Assembly: GCA_934661735.1 (NCBI GenBank)
Contig: CAKUJN010000027.1
Coordinates: forward strand, 1 to 24,018
DNA from: an uncultured Oscillospiraceae bacterium
Lineage (GTDB): Bacteria > Bacillota > Clostridia > Oscillospirales > Oscillospiraceae
DNA: 24,018 nucleotides
Direction of reading: 5' to 3'
Shown: positions 9,267-16,563 of the stretch, piece by piece
Position numbering within the stretch: the stretch's first letter is position 1
Layout: the number at the start of each line of letters is the position of its first letter
Notes under the pieces: generated by a model
The model's input: only the letters and a program-made list of their open reading frames with translations
What the model was told of the DNA's origin: nothing
Databases searched by the model: none
Made by a program: the position numbers and the translations under genes

Positions 9267-10888
9267 AAAAACGAATCTGCGCGGCGCTTCTGGCGCTGGC
9301 GCTCTGTCTGAGCCTGTGCGGATGCAGCGGCGCGGGCGCGGGCTGGTTCCGCGAGGTGCTGGGCATCTCCACAGATCCGGCGACAGATTCGCCGGACTCA
9401 TCCGACGGCACGACGGCCTCCACCGCGCCGGAAAATATGGCGCCCATCACCGAAATCTCCCAGGGACTCACCGCCTTCGGCCTTGCGTACCAGCTGAGCT
9501 ACGGCCTGCATCCGTACCGCTGCGTCAGTCTGAACAATCGTGTAATTCTCTCATTTCTGTATGAGCCGCTGTTCGCCGTGGACAGCAGCTTCTCCCCCGT
9601 TCCGGTTCTGGCGGAGAGCTATTTTGTCTCGGACGACGGCATGACGACGACCGTAACCCTGAAATCGGGCGCGCGCTTTTCCGACGGCGCGCCCGTGACC
9701 GCCGCCGACGCGGCGTATTCCATCAACTCGGCAAAGGACTCGGACTATTACGGCAACCGCCTCAACTGCATCACCAGCGCCGTGGCGCAGGACGACCGGA
9801 CGCTGGTTCTGACCACGCGCACGGCCTACGGCGCGCTGCCGGTCCTGCTGGATATCCCCATCATTCCCGTCGATCAGGCGGAGGAGGACGTCCCCCTCGG
9901 CTCCGGCCCATATGTTTTCCTCGACAACACCACGCTCGAGCGCAATGAGAGCTGGTGGCAGGATACCGCGCCGCTGGTGGACTTCCCGTTCATCACGCTT
10001 ACACACGCGACGACCGCCGCCGATATCCGTGACAATTTCGAGTATGAAAACGTCAACATCGTGCTTTCCGACCCGAACTCCGCGGCGTATGTGAACTTCC
10101 ACAACGACTATGAGCTGTGGACCGGAAACACGACCATCATGCAGTACATCGGCTATAATCTGGGCAGCAACGTCTTTTCCAACTACGGTCTGCGCGGCGC
10201 AATCACCTACGCCATCGACCGCGAGACCATCGTCACGGAAAACGCCGGCGGCTTTGCGCAGGCGGCCGTCCTGCCGGCCGCGCCGCAGGCGGACTGCTAC
10301 GACGTCAAGCTTGCCAACACCTACAGCTACAGCCTGCCGAAATTCTATGACCGGCTGGAAAGCGCCAGCGTGGAGGACATGGACGCCGACGGCGTGCTGG
10401 ACCTCTATGTCACGTCGCTTGGCTACGCCGTTTCGTGCAGCGGCACAATGATTGTCTGCTCGTCCAGCTATCAGCGTGTGCAGGCCGCCACGGCCGTCGT
10501 CAACGCGCTCAACGAGCTTGGCTTCCGCCTGACGCTCAAGTCGCTGGACTATGACGAGTACGCCAGCGCGCTGGCAAACGGAAATTTCGATCTGTACTAC
10601 GGCGAGGTTCGGCTTTCACCGAACTTTGACCTCAGTCCGTTTTTCCGCAGCGGCGGCTCGCTCAGTTACGGCTATCTCGCTGACAGCACAATGGAAAACC
10701 TGTGCAGCCGCGCGCTTTTGAACAGCGGCAACACCTATGACCTGTACAAGCGCCTGTGTGACCGCGGCTATATCACGCCCGTTCTGTTCAAGAACTACGC
10801 CGTTTTCACCACGCGCGGCGCGGTACAGAATCCCGTTGAATATCTCGACTGGTTTCTGCCCGCTCCGACGGCAGAGGAATCCCAGTAA
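9263..10888 (+). CDS. Orphan family 5 (oligopeptide-type) solute-binding lipoprotein
   Basis: The ATG at 9263 overlaps the pgeF stop and starts a clear lipoprotein signal: MKKR, a hydrophobic core, and the lipobox LCGC with Cys21 as the lipidated residue. The 541-residue product then matches the SBP_bac_5 layout, with FLYEPLFAV and SDDGMTTTVTLKSGARFSDG early on, a YAIDRETI segment in the middle, and a DMDADGVLD loop at 372-380 corresponding to the D-x-DGDG loop common in OppA-like proteins. It should sit on the outer face of the membrane and bind peptides, nickel chelates or similar ligands. No permease or ATPase gene lies nearby, so it either serves a transporter encoded elsewhere or has a sensory or envelope role. 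AAAGGAAG lies inside the pgeF 3' end. Confidence 0.88.
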   Translation: MKKRICAALLALALCLSLCGCSGAGAGWFREVLGISTDPATDSPDSSDGTTASTAPENMAPITEISQGLTAFGLAYQLSYGLHPYRCVSLNNRVILSFLYEPLFAVDSSFSPVPVLAESYFVSDDGMTTTVTLKSGARFSDGAPVTAADAAYSINSAKDSDYYGNRLNCITSAVAQDDRTLVLTTRTAYGALPVLLDIPIIPVDQAEEDVPLGSGPYVFLDNTTLERNESWWQDTAPLVDFPFITLTHATTAADIRDNFEYENVNIVLSDPNSAAYVNFHNDYELWTGNTTIMQYIGYNLGSNVFSNYGLRGAITYAIDRETIVTENAGGFAQAAVLPAAPQADCYDVKLANTYSYSLPKFYDRLESASVEDMDADGVLDLYVTSLGYAVSCSGTMIVCSSSYQRVQAATAVVNALNELGFRLTLKSLDYDEYASALANGNFDLYYGEVRLSPNFDLSPFFRSGGSLSYGYLADSTMENLCSRALLNSGNTYDLYKRLCDRGYITPVLFKNYAVFTTRGAVQNPVEYLDWFLPAPTAEESQ

Positions 10889-10894
10889 AGCGGC

Positions 10895-10912
10895 GCCGCG
10901 CCGCGGCGCGGC
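10895..10912. repeat. 18-bp perfect GC palindrome between lipoprotein and CapK-like genes
   Basis: The sequence reads GCCGCGCCGCGGCGCGGC, which equals its own reverse complement. There is no T-run after it, so it is not a standard terminator. In the transcript it could form a short hairpin that slows 3'-end decay or reduces read-through into the next gene. Confidence 0.5.
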
Positions 10913-10945
10913 ATCGCCGCAGAGAAAGAATACATGGAGGCTTTT

Positions 10946-12316
10946 ATGTTTGCACCGCTGCAAAAACTGATGATCGAGCACGCGCTCTATCCCCTGATGG
11001 AAAAGCGCAGAGGCAACCATATCCGCGAATACTACCGCGCCCTGCGGCAGACCGAGGCCGCCGCGCCCGAGGCGCTGCATGCGCTTCAGCGCGAACGGCT
11101 GGAGGCGCTGCTGCTGGATTGCGTACAGCATGTCCCCGCCTATCAGGGCTGCCTGACTGAGGATGAGATTCACGCCGACCCGTTCGCCGCGCTCCGGCGG
11201 CTCCCGCCCGTCCGCAAGACGGACATCCGCGCCAATCCTGACGCGTATCTCAACACGTCGATTCCCGCCGCCGCGCGGATTGCCAATGTCACCGGCGGCT
11301 CGACCGGCCAGCCGCTGCGCTTTTTCATGGACCGCGCACAGGTTGAGCAGTATGAGGCCGCGCGCTGGCGCGGACTGAGCTGGTACGGAATCACGTTCGG
11401 CAGCCGGAGCGTCATGATCTGGGGCAATCCCATCGAGCTTGGTCAGAACGCGCAGGCAAAGCACGCGGCGCGCGAACGCCTGCTGAAAAACCGCGTCATT
11501 CTGTCGGCGTATGAGCTGAACGGGCAGACGCTGCGCGAGCGCATCGATTTTCTCAACCGCTATCAGCCCGAATACCTCTACGGCTATGCCAGCGCGCTGT
11601 ACGCGTTCGCGCGCCTGCTTCAGCCGCACCGGCAGCTGCTGCGGCTGAAAAAGCTGAAGGCCGTCGTCTCCACCTCCGAAACGCTCCACCCCGAGCAGGC
11701 CGAGCTTCTGCGTGAGGTTTTCGGCTGTCCCGTCGCCAATGAATACGGCGCGCGCGACGCCGGCATTCTCGCCTATACCTGTCCCGCCTGCGGAAAGCTG
11801 CACATCACGGTGGAAAACGCACTGATCGAGGTTCTGGACCCCGTCACGCTCCAGCCGGTTCCGGACGGGACCGACGGCGTGCTGGCCGTGACCGATCTGT
11901 GTAACCACATCATGCCGCGCCCGCGCTATCTGCTGGGCGACACCGGCGCGCGAAGCGCCGCGCCGTGCTCCGGCTGCGCCGTCACGCTGCCAACGCTGGA
12001 TCAGGTCGGCGGACGCGAGGACGCGCTGTTCCTCCTGCCGGACGGAACGCTGATTCACGGCAATTTTATCGGCCAGCTTGCGCGGCGCTATGCCTCTGTT
12101 TTACAGTTCCAGCTGGTCCAGACCGATCCGGCGCATGCCGTTTTGTATCTGGTGCAGCAGCCCGAGCACGACGACGAGCGCGAAGCGCTCCTTGCGGAGG
12201 CCCGCGCGGTCCTGACCGGTATTGATCTGCGCTGCGAGCCGGTTGACGAAATCGCGCCGACCGCCTCCGGCAAGCTCCGCTATGCCGTGCGCAGCTTCCC
12301 GCTCCCGCAGAAATAA
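10946..12316 (+). CDS. PaaK/CapK-like adenylate-forming enzyme with a Cys4 site
   Basis: The 456-residue protein belongs to the phenylacetate-CoA ligase/CapK branch of the ANL superfamily. It shows the phosphate-binding loop TGGSTG (116-121), NEYGARDAG (265-273) at the acyl-adenylate site, YLLGDTG (328-334) for ribose contact, and TASGKLR (439-445) with Lys443 as the expected catalytic C-terminal lysine. CPAC (279-282) and CSGC (341-344) form a likely zinc-binding quartet. Such enzymes activate a carboxylate with ATP; CapK forms are found in capsule loci, PaaK forms in aromatic catabolism. No aromatic-pathway gene is nearby. The start at 10946 is chosen because GGAGG lies 5 bases upstream; an in-frame ATG at 10934 overlaps it. 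Last gene of the secA unit. Confidence 0.85.
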   Translation: MFAPLQKLMIEHALYPLMEKRRGNHIREYYRALRQTEAAAPEALHALQRERLEALLLDCVQHVPAYQGCLTEDEIHADPFAALRRLPPVRKTDIRANPDAYLNTSIPAAARIANVTGGSTGQPLRFFMDRAQVEQYEAARWRGLSWYGITFGSRSVMIWGNPIELGQNAQAKHAARERLLKNRVILSAYELNGQTLRERIDFLNRYQPEYLYGYASALYAFARLLQPHRQLLRLKKLKAVVSTSETLHPEQAELLREVFGCPVANEYGARDAGILAYTCPACGKLHITVENALIEVLDPVTLQPVPDGTDGVLAVTDLCNHIMPRPRYLLGDTGARSAAPCSGCAVTLPTLDQVGGREDALFLLPDGTLIHGNFIGQLARRYASVLQFQLVQTDPAHAVLYLVQQPEHDDEREALLAEARAVLTGIDLRCEPVDEIAPTASGKLRYAVRSFPLPQK

Positions 12317-12333
12317 TCCCGCTTCGCGGGAAA

Positions 12334-12369
12334 AGCCGCCGCGCCATTTGCGCGGCGGCTCTGTTTTTT
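12334..12369 (+). terminator. Terminator of the secA operon
   Basis: A 10-bp perfect GC stem (12334-12343 with 12351-12360) is followed by CTG and six T residues. It lies 17 bases after the CapK-like stop. A small extra hairpin (12318-12330, CCCGC and GCGGG arms) precedes it. Confidence 0.92.
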
Positions 12370-12420
12370 GTCAGAAAATCTCTGAATTCTGAATTCTTTG
12401 TGAAGATTTCGTCCGAAAAA

Positions 12421-12449
12421 TTGAATCCGCTCTCCCTCTGTGCTAAAAT
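12421..12449 (+). promoter_or_regulatory. Promoter of the first phosphodiester glycosidase gene
   Basis: TTGAAT (12421-12426), a 17-base spacer and TAAAAT (12444-12449) preceded by an extended -10 TGC. The start codon lies 51 bases past the -10, giving a leader of about 45 bases. Confidence 0.8.
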
Positions 12450-12499
12450 GCGCTATACGAATTTTCGCATTCCGCACACAGGGAGCATCGCATTTTACC

Positions 12500-13852
12500 A
12501 TGAACCAACTCAAGCTTTTCGGCAGCAGCCGCTCGGCGGCGCGTGTGGCGCGCGCCGCGAAAAAGCCGCGCAGGCCGCTCAGAACGCTCGCCATCTGGCT
12601 TGCCGTCCTGCTCTGTCTGGAGGGGCTGTATTTCTTCGCCGTCTATACCGATAACGCCTTTGTCTCCTACTGGCGCACGGCCTATATCAACACCGCGCTT
12701 TCCACCATGCGGCACCAGTGGCTGGCCACGGCGCTGCTGCCGAAGGACGTGATACAGGCCGTCGTCGACGAAAACGCAAAGGTAACGGAGATCATGGACA
12801 CCCCCGCCGCCACAACCAGCTGGGACCGCACGGACACCGTGCCGGACACGCCGGACGTACCAGCCTCACAGCCGGACGTGCCCGAAGCGCCGGAGGCGCC
12901 GGCGCAGCCAACCGAGGCCGAGCTTCAATCCCGTGCCCGCGAGGAATTCTACGCGCTGTTCTGGGAGATCGACGAGACGTCGATGGAGGCGTATCTGGCC
13001 GAGCATCCCGAGGCGCTGGAAAACGGCTGGGCGGGCATCAACATCAACGAGGCCGGTCTGGACGACAGCGGCACCTCCATCACCAGCATCTACGGCGAGC
13101 AGGTGCTTGCAATCAACGTTCCGGACAAAATTCTCCTGCTGCGCGTGGAGGGCTCCGGCTGGCGCGGCGTGCTGGCCGTGGGCAAGGAGCCGTCACAGCT
13201 GAGCCTCGAGGCCTCCGAGGGTCTTGGCAGCTATGGTCAGACCTGCGGTGAAATCGCACAGCGGACAAATACGATTCTGGCCATGACGGCCAGCGGCTTT
13301 ATCGACATTGACGCGCAGGGCAACTGGGGCGCCGGAAACGGCGGCCGTCTGGCCGGCTATATGATGAGCAGCGGCACGCCCTACGGCGAGCACTACTATA
13401 ACTACGGCAACAACAAGTATAAGCGCCTTGAGCTGCGCGAAAACGACCTGTTCTATATCGTCGACACCAGCGCGCCGGTGGACGAGGCGTGCACCGACGC
13501 CATGGAATTCCAGCCCGCCATGATCGTCGATGGCGAGGTTCTGGTCTCCGACTGGTGGATTGAGACCAATCCGCGCGCATGCATCGGCCAGTCGGACAAA
13601 TACGAGATTCTGATGCTGGTCGTCGAGGGCCGCCGCCCGCTGGACGGCATTCTCGGCACCGACGTCAACACCTGCGCACAGCTGCTCAAACAGCATGGCT
13701 GCATGCAGGCGCTGAATGTCGACGGCGGCACCAGCGCCATCATGTGGTACGACGGCGAGGTCGTCACGCGCTGCTCCAACACGGCAATACCGGAGGGACG
13801 CGGCCTGCCGAACATCTGGGCGTATCACCCCGCCGCGGCCGCGGCGGAATAG
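12500..13852 (+). CDS. Membrane-anchored phosphodiester glycosidase (NAGPA-domain) protein, copy 1
   Basis: The 450-residue product has a short basic N-terminus, one membrane segment (about 28-50), a Pro/Ala/Asp/Glu-rich linker (about 101-140) and an extracellular NAGPA-type domain. Domain signatures are GSGWRGVLAVG (218-228), TASGFIDIDAQGNWGAGNGG (263-282), NPRACIGQ (357-364) with a conserved Arg, and NVDGGTSAIMWY (406-417). The parent family includes the human enzyme that removes GlcNAc caps from phosphodiesters; bacterial members occur in exopolysaccharide and wall contexts. The target here is unknown, possibly a wall or lipoteichoic polymer. ATG at 12500 is chosen because the homologous region begins there; an upstream in-frame start would fall just before the -10 and inside the promoter region. 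The ribosome binding site is weak. It is a clear paralogue of the next gene. Confidence 0.85.
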   Translation: MNQLKLFGSSRSAARVARAAKKPRRPLRTLAIWLAVLLCLEGLYFFAVYTDNAFVSYWRTAYINTALSTMRHQWLATALLPKDVIQAVVDENAKVTEIMDTPAATTSWDRTDTVPDTPDVPASQPDVPEAPEAPAQPTEAELQSRAREEFYALFWEIDETSMEAYLAEHPEALENGWAGININEAGLDDSGTSITSIYGEQVLAINVPDKILLLRVEGSGWRGVLAVGKEPSQLSLEASEGLGSYGQTCGEIAQRTNTILAMTASGFIDIDAQGNWGAGNGGRLAGYMMSSGTPYGEHYYNYGNNKYKRLELRENDLFYIVDTSAPVDEACTDAMEFQPAMIVDGEVLVSDWWIETNPRACIGQSDKYEILMLVVEGRRPLDGILGTDVNTCAQLLKQHGCMQALNVDGGTSAIMWYDGEVVTRCSNTAIPEGRGLPNIWAYHPAAAAAE

Positions 13853-13872
13853 ACCCGCGCAGGCGGACACCG

Positions 13873-13904
13873 GCGGGACAGAGCGTCTGCTCTGCCCCGC
13901 TTTT
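13873..13904 (+). terminator. Terminator between the two glycosidase genes
   Basis: A 12-bp stem with one mismatch (13873-13884 with 13889-13900, GTCT loop) is followed directly by TTTT, 20 bases past the copy 1 stop. Confidence 0.75.
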
Positions 13905-13942
13905 CTGCCGCCGTCCGGCGGATGGAAAGTTTTTGCTGAAAT

Positions 13943-13971
13943 TTGCATTTTTCCGCGGCCTGTGGTATAAT
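13943..13971 (+). promoter_or_regulatory. Promoter of the second phosphodiester glycosidase gene
   Basis: TTGCAT (13943-13948), a 17-base spacer and consensus TATAAT (13966-13971) with an extended -10 TGG. The leader to the start is about 130 bases and contains small hairpins: CCGCC with GGCGG near 13983-13996, CTGCC with GGCAG near 14043-14056, and AACGG with CCGTT near 14058-14073. Confidence 0.82.
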
Positions 13972-14108
13972 TTGAAAGATAAGCCGCCTTTTGGCGGACA
14001 CTGCATCGCAAAACCGCATATTCCTCGGGGAGCGTCCCGTCTCCTGCCCTCCGGCAGAACGGAATTTCCCGTTTTCCCGCCATCCTTCAGAATCGGAGCC
14101 GCAAAAGC

Positions 14109-15518
14109 ATGAGCAATCAGGTCAAACTGTTCGGCAGCTCGCGCACCGGCGCGCGCATCGCCAAAAACAAAAAGCCCAAAAAGCAGAAAAAACCGCTCAA
14201 GGTGCTTGCCATCTGGCTGGCAGTCATTCTGTGCCTTGAGGGTCTGTACTTCTTCGCCGTCTATACCGACAATTCCTTCGTCTCCTACTGGCGCACCACC
14301 TATATCAACACCGCGCTTTCCACCATGCGGCACCAGTGGCTGGCCACGGCGCTGCTGCCGAAGGATGTGGTGCAGGCCGTCGTCGACCGCAACACAAAGG
14401 CCGCCGAGAGCTTTGAAATCAAATCCTCCACCTGGGGCACGGAAACACCGGACAATACAGACTCTCCTGCCGTCACCCCCTCCGACCAGCCGGACTCCGA
14501 CGGTCCGCGCGAGATTGAGGTGGAAATCACGCCGCCCAGAGAGCTGACGCCCGAGGAAATCGAGGCGCAGGAGCGCGAGGCGTTCTATGAGCTGTACTGG
14601 GAGCTGGACCGCGACAGCATGGAGTCGTGGGTGCTGGAGCATCCCGAGGCGCTTGCAAACGGCTGGAGCGGTATTTACATCAACGAAGCCGGTCTGGACG
14701 ACAACGGCACCACCATCTACACCACCATGGGTGAGCAGGTTCTGGCCGTCGACGTACCAAACAAGATTCTTCTGGTGCGCGTCACCGGCTCGGGCTACCG
14801 CGGCGTGCTTGCCGTCGGCAAGGACCCGTCCCGCTTCTGCATCGGCACCTCCAGCCAGATTGAGGAAGGCCCCGACCCGTTCGGCGTGGGCTGCGGCGAG
14901 CGCGTCGGTGAAATCGTCCAGAACGTCGAGGACGGCATTCTGGGCATTCCGGCCAACGGCTTTATCGACGTGGACAAATATGGCAATCAGGGCGCCGGAA
15001 ACGGCGGCCGCCTGTCCGGCTACTGCATGGCGCAGGGCGTGGAGTACAACGTCGATTATCACGCCAAAAACACCAGCTGGCACAAGTTTGCCCGCATGGA
15101 GTTCCATGAGGACAACCTGATGTACATCCGCCAGACCACCGATCCGGTCAGCGAAAACTGCACCGACGCGCTGGAATTCGAGCCGCCCATGATCGTCGAC
15201 GGCGAAATCCTCGTCACCGACTGGTGGACGGAGATCAATCCCCGCGCCTGCGTCGGTCAGAGCGACCGGTATGAAATCCTGATGCTGATGATCGAGGGCC
15301 GCGGCGCCTCCGGCAGCGCGGGCACGGACATCAACGTCTGCGCACAGATTCTGGCGCGGCACAACTGCGCCCAGGCCATCAACGTCGACGGCGGCACCAG
15401 CGGCATGATGTGGTATAACGGCGAGTATGTCACCCGCTGCTCCAACGCCGGTACGCCCGACGGCCGCACCATTCCCAACGCCTGCGTCTACCGCGCGGCA
15501 GCATCGTCGCAGAACTGA
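14109..15518 (+). CDS. Membrane-anchored phosphodiester glycosidase (NAGPA-domain) protein, copy 2
   Basis: The 469-residue protein has the same layout as its upstream neighbour: a lysine-rich cytoplasmic tail, one membrane segment (about 30-52), a near-identical juxtamembrane block with STMRHQWLATALLPKDV, an acidic linker of different sequence (about 100-150), and the NAGPA-type domain with GSGYRGVLAVG, GNQGAGNGGRLSGY, NPRACVGQ and NVDGGTSGMMWYNGEYVTRC. The conserved Arg, Asp-Gly-Gly and Asn positions expected of the fold are kept, so both copies should be active. GGAG lies 10 bases before the ATG. The gene has its own promoter and terminators, so the pair can be expressed separately. The most likely origin is tandem duplication. 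Substrate unknown. Confidence 0.85.
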   Translation: MSNQVKLFGSSRTGARIAKNKKPKKQKKPLKVLAIWLAVILCLEGLYFFAVYTDNSFVSYWRTTYINTALSTMRHQWLATALLPKDVVQAVVDRNTKAAESFEIKSSTWGTETPDNTDSPAVTPSDQPDSDGPREIEVEITPPRELTPEEIEAQEREAFYELYWELDRDSMESWVLEHPEALANGWSGIYINEAGLDDNGTTIYTTMGEQVLAVDVPNKILLVRVTGSGYRGVLAVGKDPSRFCIGTSSQIEEGPDPFGVGCGERVGEIVQNVEDGILGIPANGFIDVDKYGNQGAGNGGRLSGYCMAQGVEYNVDYHAKNTSWHKFARMEFHEDNLMYIRQTTDPVSENCTDALEFEPPMIVDGEILVTDWWTEINPRACVGQSDRYEILMLMIEGRGASGSAGTDINVCAQILARHNCAQAINVDGGTSGMMWYNGEYVTRCSNAGTPDGRTIPNACVYRAAASSQN

Positions 15519-15535
15519 AGCTGAATATGCAATCA

Positions 15536-15588
15536 GAGCCGCCCGTTCGGGCGGCTCACTTTTTGCGCCGCCATCTGTCGGCGCTTTT
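15536..15588 (+). terminator. Tandem terminators after the second glycosidase gene
   Basis: First hairpin: 9-bp perfect stem (15536-15544 with 15549-15557) followed by ACTTTTT. Second: 6-bp stem GCGCCG with CGGCGC (15565-15570 with 15579-15584) followed by TTTT at 15585-15588. Confidence 0.88.
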
Positions 15589-15596
15589 GTCCGTTT

Positions 15597-15924
15597 GCAC
15601 CGAACTGCCGTGCGTGCAGTAACACCGCAACTGTGTCTCCGACGGCCTGCTTTTTCTGTTGCGCCAGAAAAAGTAGGCAAAAAGATGCGCTTGGAGATGC
15701 GCCATATTGCGCGCTGACGCGCGCGATTTTTTGGCCGCTCCGCGGCCTGAACGCCCTCTTCGGGCGCAGAATTGCTATTTTCCCGATAGCTTTCGCTTCC
15801 GACAAATGTACTACACACAGTTGTCGATAAACTGCATCAATTTCGGTTCTGCTCATTTCCGGAATACCCAACCAGCTAATATCCATGCACAGCATGTTGT
15901 AGGGGCCGATGCCCACATCGGCCC
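15597..15924 (+). repeat. Composite stem-loop repeat, copy 1
   Basis: A non-coding unit made of two parts. The first (15597-15800) contains successive hairpins: CTTTTTCTG with CAGAAAAAG (15650-15673), GCGCGC arms near 15709-15724, GGCCG with CGGCC near 15733-15747, and GCCC with GGGC near 15753-15766. The second runs from CCGACAAATG (about 15799) through a 22-base block at 15846-15867 to a palindromic end at 15886-15924. The first part recurs in direct orientation as copy 2; nearly the whole unit recurs inverted as copy 3. Short frames through it have no ribosome binding sites and recur only because the DNA repeats. Confidence 0.85.
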
Positions 15925-15929
15925 TTTTT
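15903..15929 (+). terminator. Terminator-like hairpin at the end of repeat copy 1
   Basis: A perfect 9-bp stem GGGCCGATG with CATCGGCCC (15903-15911 with 15916-15924, CCCA loop) is followed by five T residues. It is part of the repeat family, but its form is that of an intrinsic terminator. Confidence 0.55.
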
Positions 15930-15935
15930 CTGGTT

Positions 15936-16140
15936 TCACCGGACTGCCTCTTTTGTGGTAACACCGCAACTGTGTCTCCGACGGCCTGCTTTTTCTGCTG
16001 CGCCAGAAAAAGTAGGCAAAAAGAGGCGCTTGGGACGCGTTATATTGCGCGCTGAGGCGCGCGATTTTTTGGCCGCTCCGCGGCCTGAACGCCCTCTTCG
16101 GGCGCAAAACCGTAATTTTTCCTATTGCTTTTGGTTCTGA
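15936..16140 (+). repeat. Composite stem-loop repeat, copy 2 (first part only)
   Basis: From GTAACACCGCAACTGTGTCT at 15958 to the GGGCGC arm near 16104 it matches copy 1 closely, with a few substitutions and small indels. It breaks off near 16140 and lacks the second part found in copies 1 and 3. Same orientation as copy 1. Confidence 0.85.
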
Positions 16141-16154
16141 TATTGCTTACGGGT

Positions 16155-16264
16155 TTGTAGGGGCCGATGCCCACATCAGCCCAATGGGAACCGACAGATT
16201 CGCCGCAGATTTTCGTAAGAACGGTGCGCACTGCGCGGGCCGATGTGGGCATCGGCCCCTACAA
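16155..16264. repeat. Miniature inverted-repeat element with perfect 23-bp ends
   Basis: Positions 16155-16177 and 16242-16264 are exact reverse complements over 23 bases (ends TTGTAGGGG and CCCCTACAA). Pairing continues inward for four of the next five bases, leaving a core of about 53 bases with no open frame of note. No target-site duplication is evident. The same end sequence occurs at 15898-15924 and 63-78. Confidence 0.75.
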
Positions 16265-16549
16265 CCTGCTGTGCAGAATTCTAACTGCCGAGTATTCCGG
16301 AAATGAGCAGAACCAAGACCCGCTGTCAACTATCCGCGACTGCGTGTGGTACATTTGTCGGAACCATAAGCTATTGGAAAGGTATCGGCCTTGCGCCCGA
16401 ACAGGGCGCTGAAAAATCTGCGCGTAAGCGCCATAAATCGTTCTCCAGCGCCTCTTTTTGCCCACTTTTTCTGGCAAGGCAGAAAAAGTGGGTCTGCGAA
16501 GCAACAGTTGCGGCTTTGCCGCATTCAACGGCACCTCCGGTGCCAACCG
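16265..16549 (-). repeat. Composite stem-loop repeat, copy 3 (inverted)
   Basis: Read on the minus strand this follows copy 1 through CTTGCCAGAAAAAG-type hairpin, GGCGCTTACGCGC, the GCGCCC/GGGCGC hairpin, CCGACAAATGTA, and a 22-base block (16292-16313) that is the exact reverse complement of 15846-15867. It is more diverged than copies 1 and 2 are from each other. Its distal end (about 16491-16542) matches 94-140. With the rest of 15565-16563 it makes about 1 kb without a gene. Confidence 0.85.
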
Positions 16550-16563
16550 GACAAAAATTCCCT

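Noticed and set aside
10372..10383. EF-hand-like DMDADGVLD loop in the binding lipoprotein
   Set aside because: Loops of the D-x-DGDG type are common at this position in SBP family 5 proteins, and the twelfth position here is Val, so it is not evidence for a new calcium-binding domain.
13764..15818. A 684-codon minus-strand frame over the second glycosidase gene
   Set aside because: It crosses a promoter, a terminator and repeat DNA and shows no family motifs; a shadow frame.
15565..16563. CRISPR array or tRNA cluster in the gene-free kilobase
   Set aside because: The repeats are long, few and partly inverted, without regular short spacers, and no tRNA cloverleaf could be traced.
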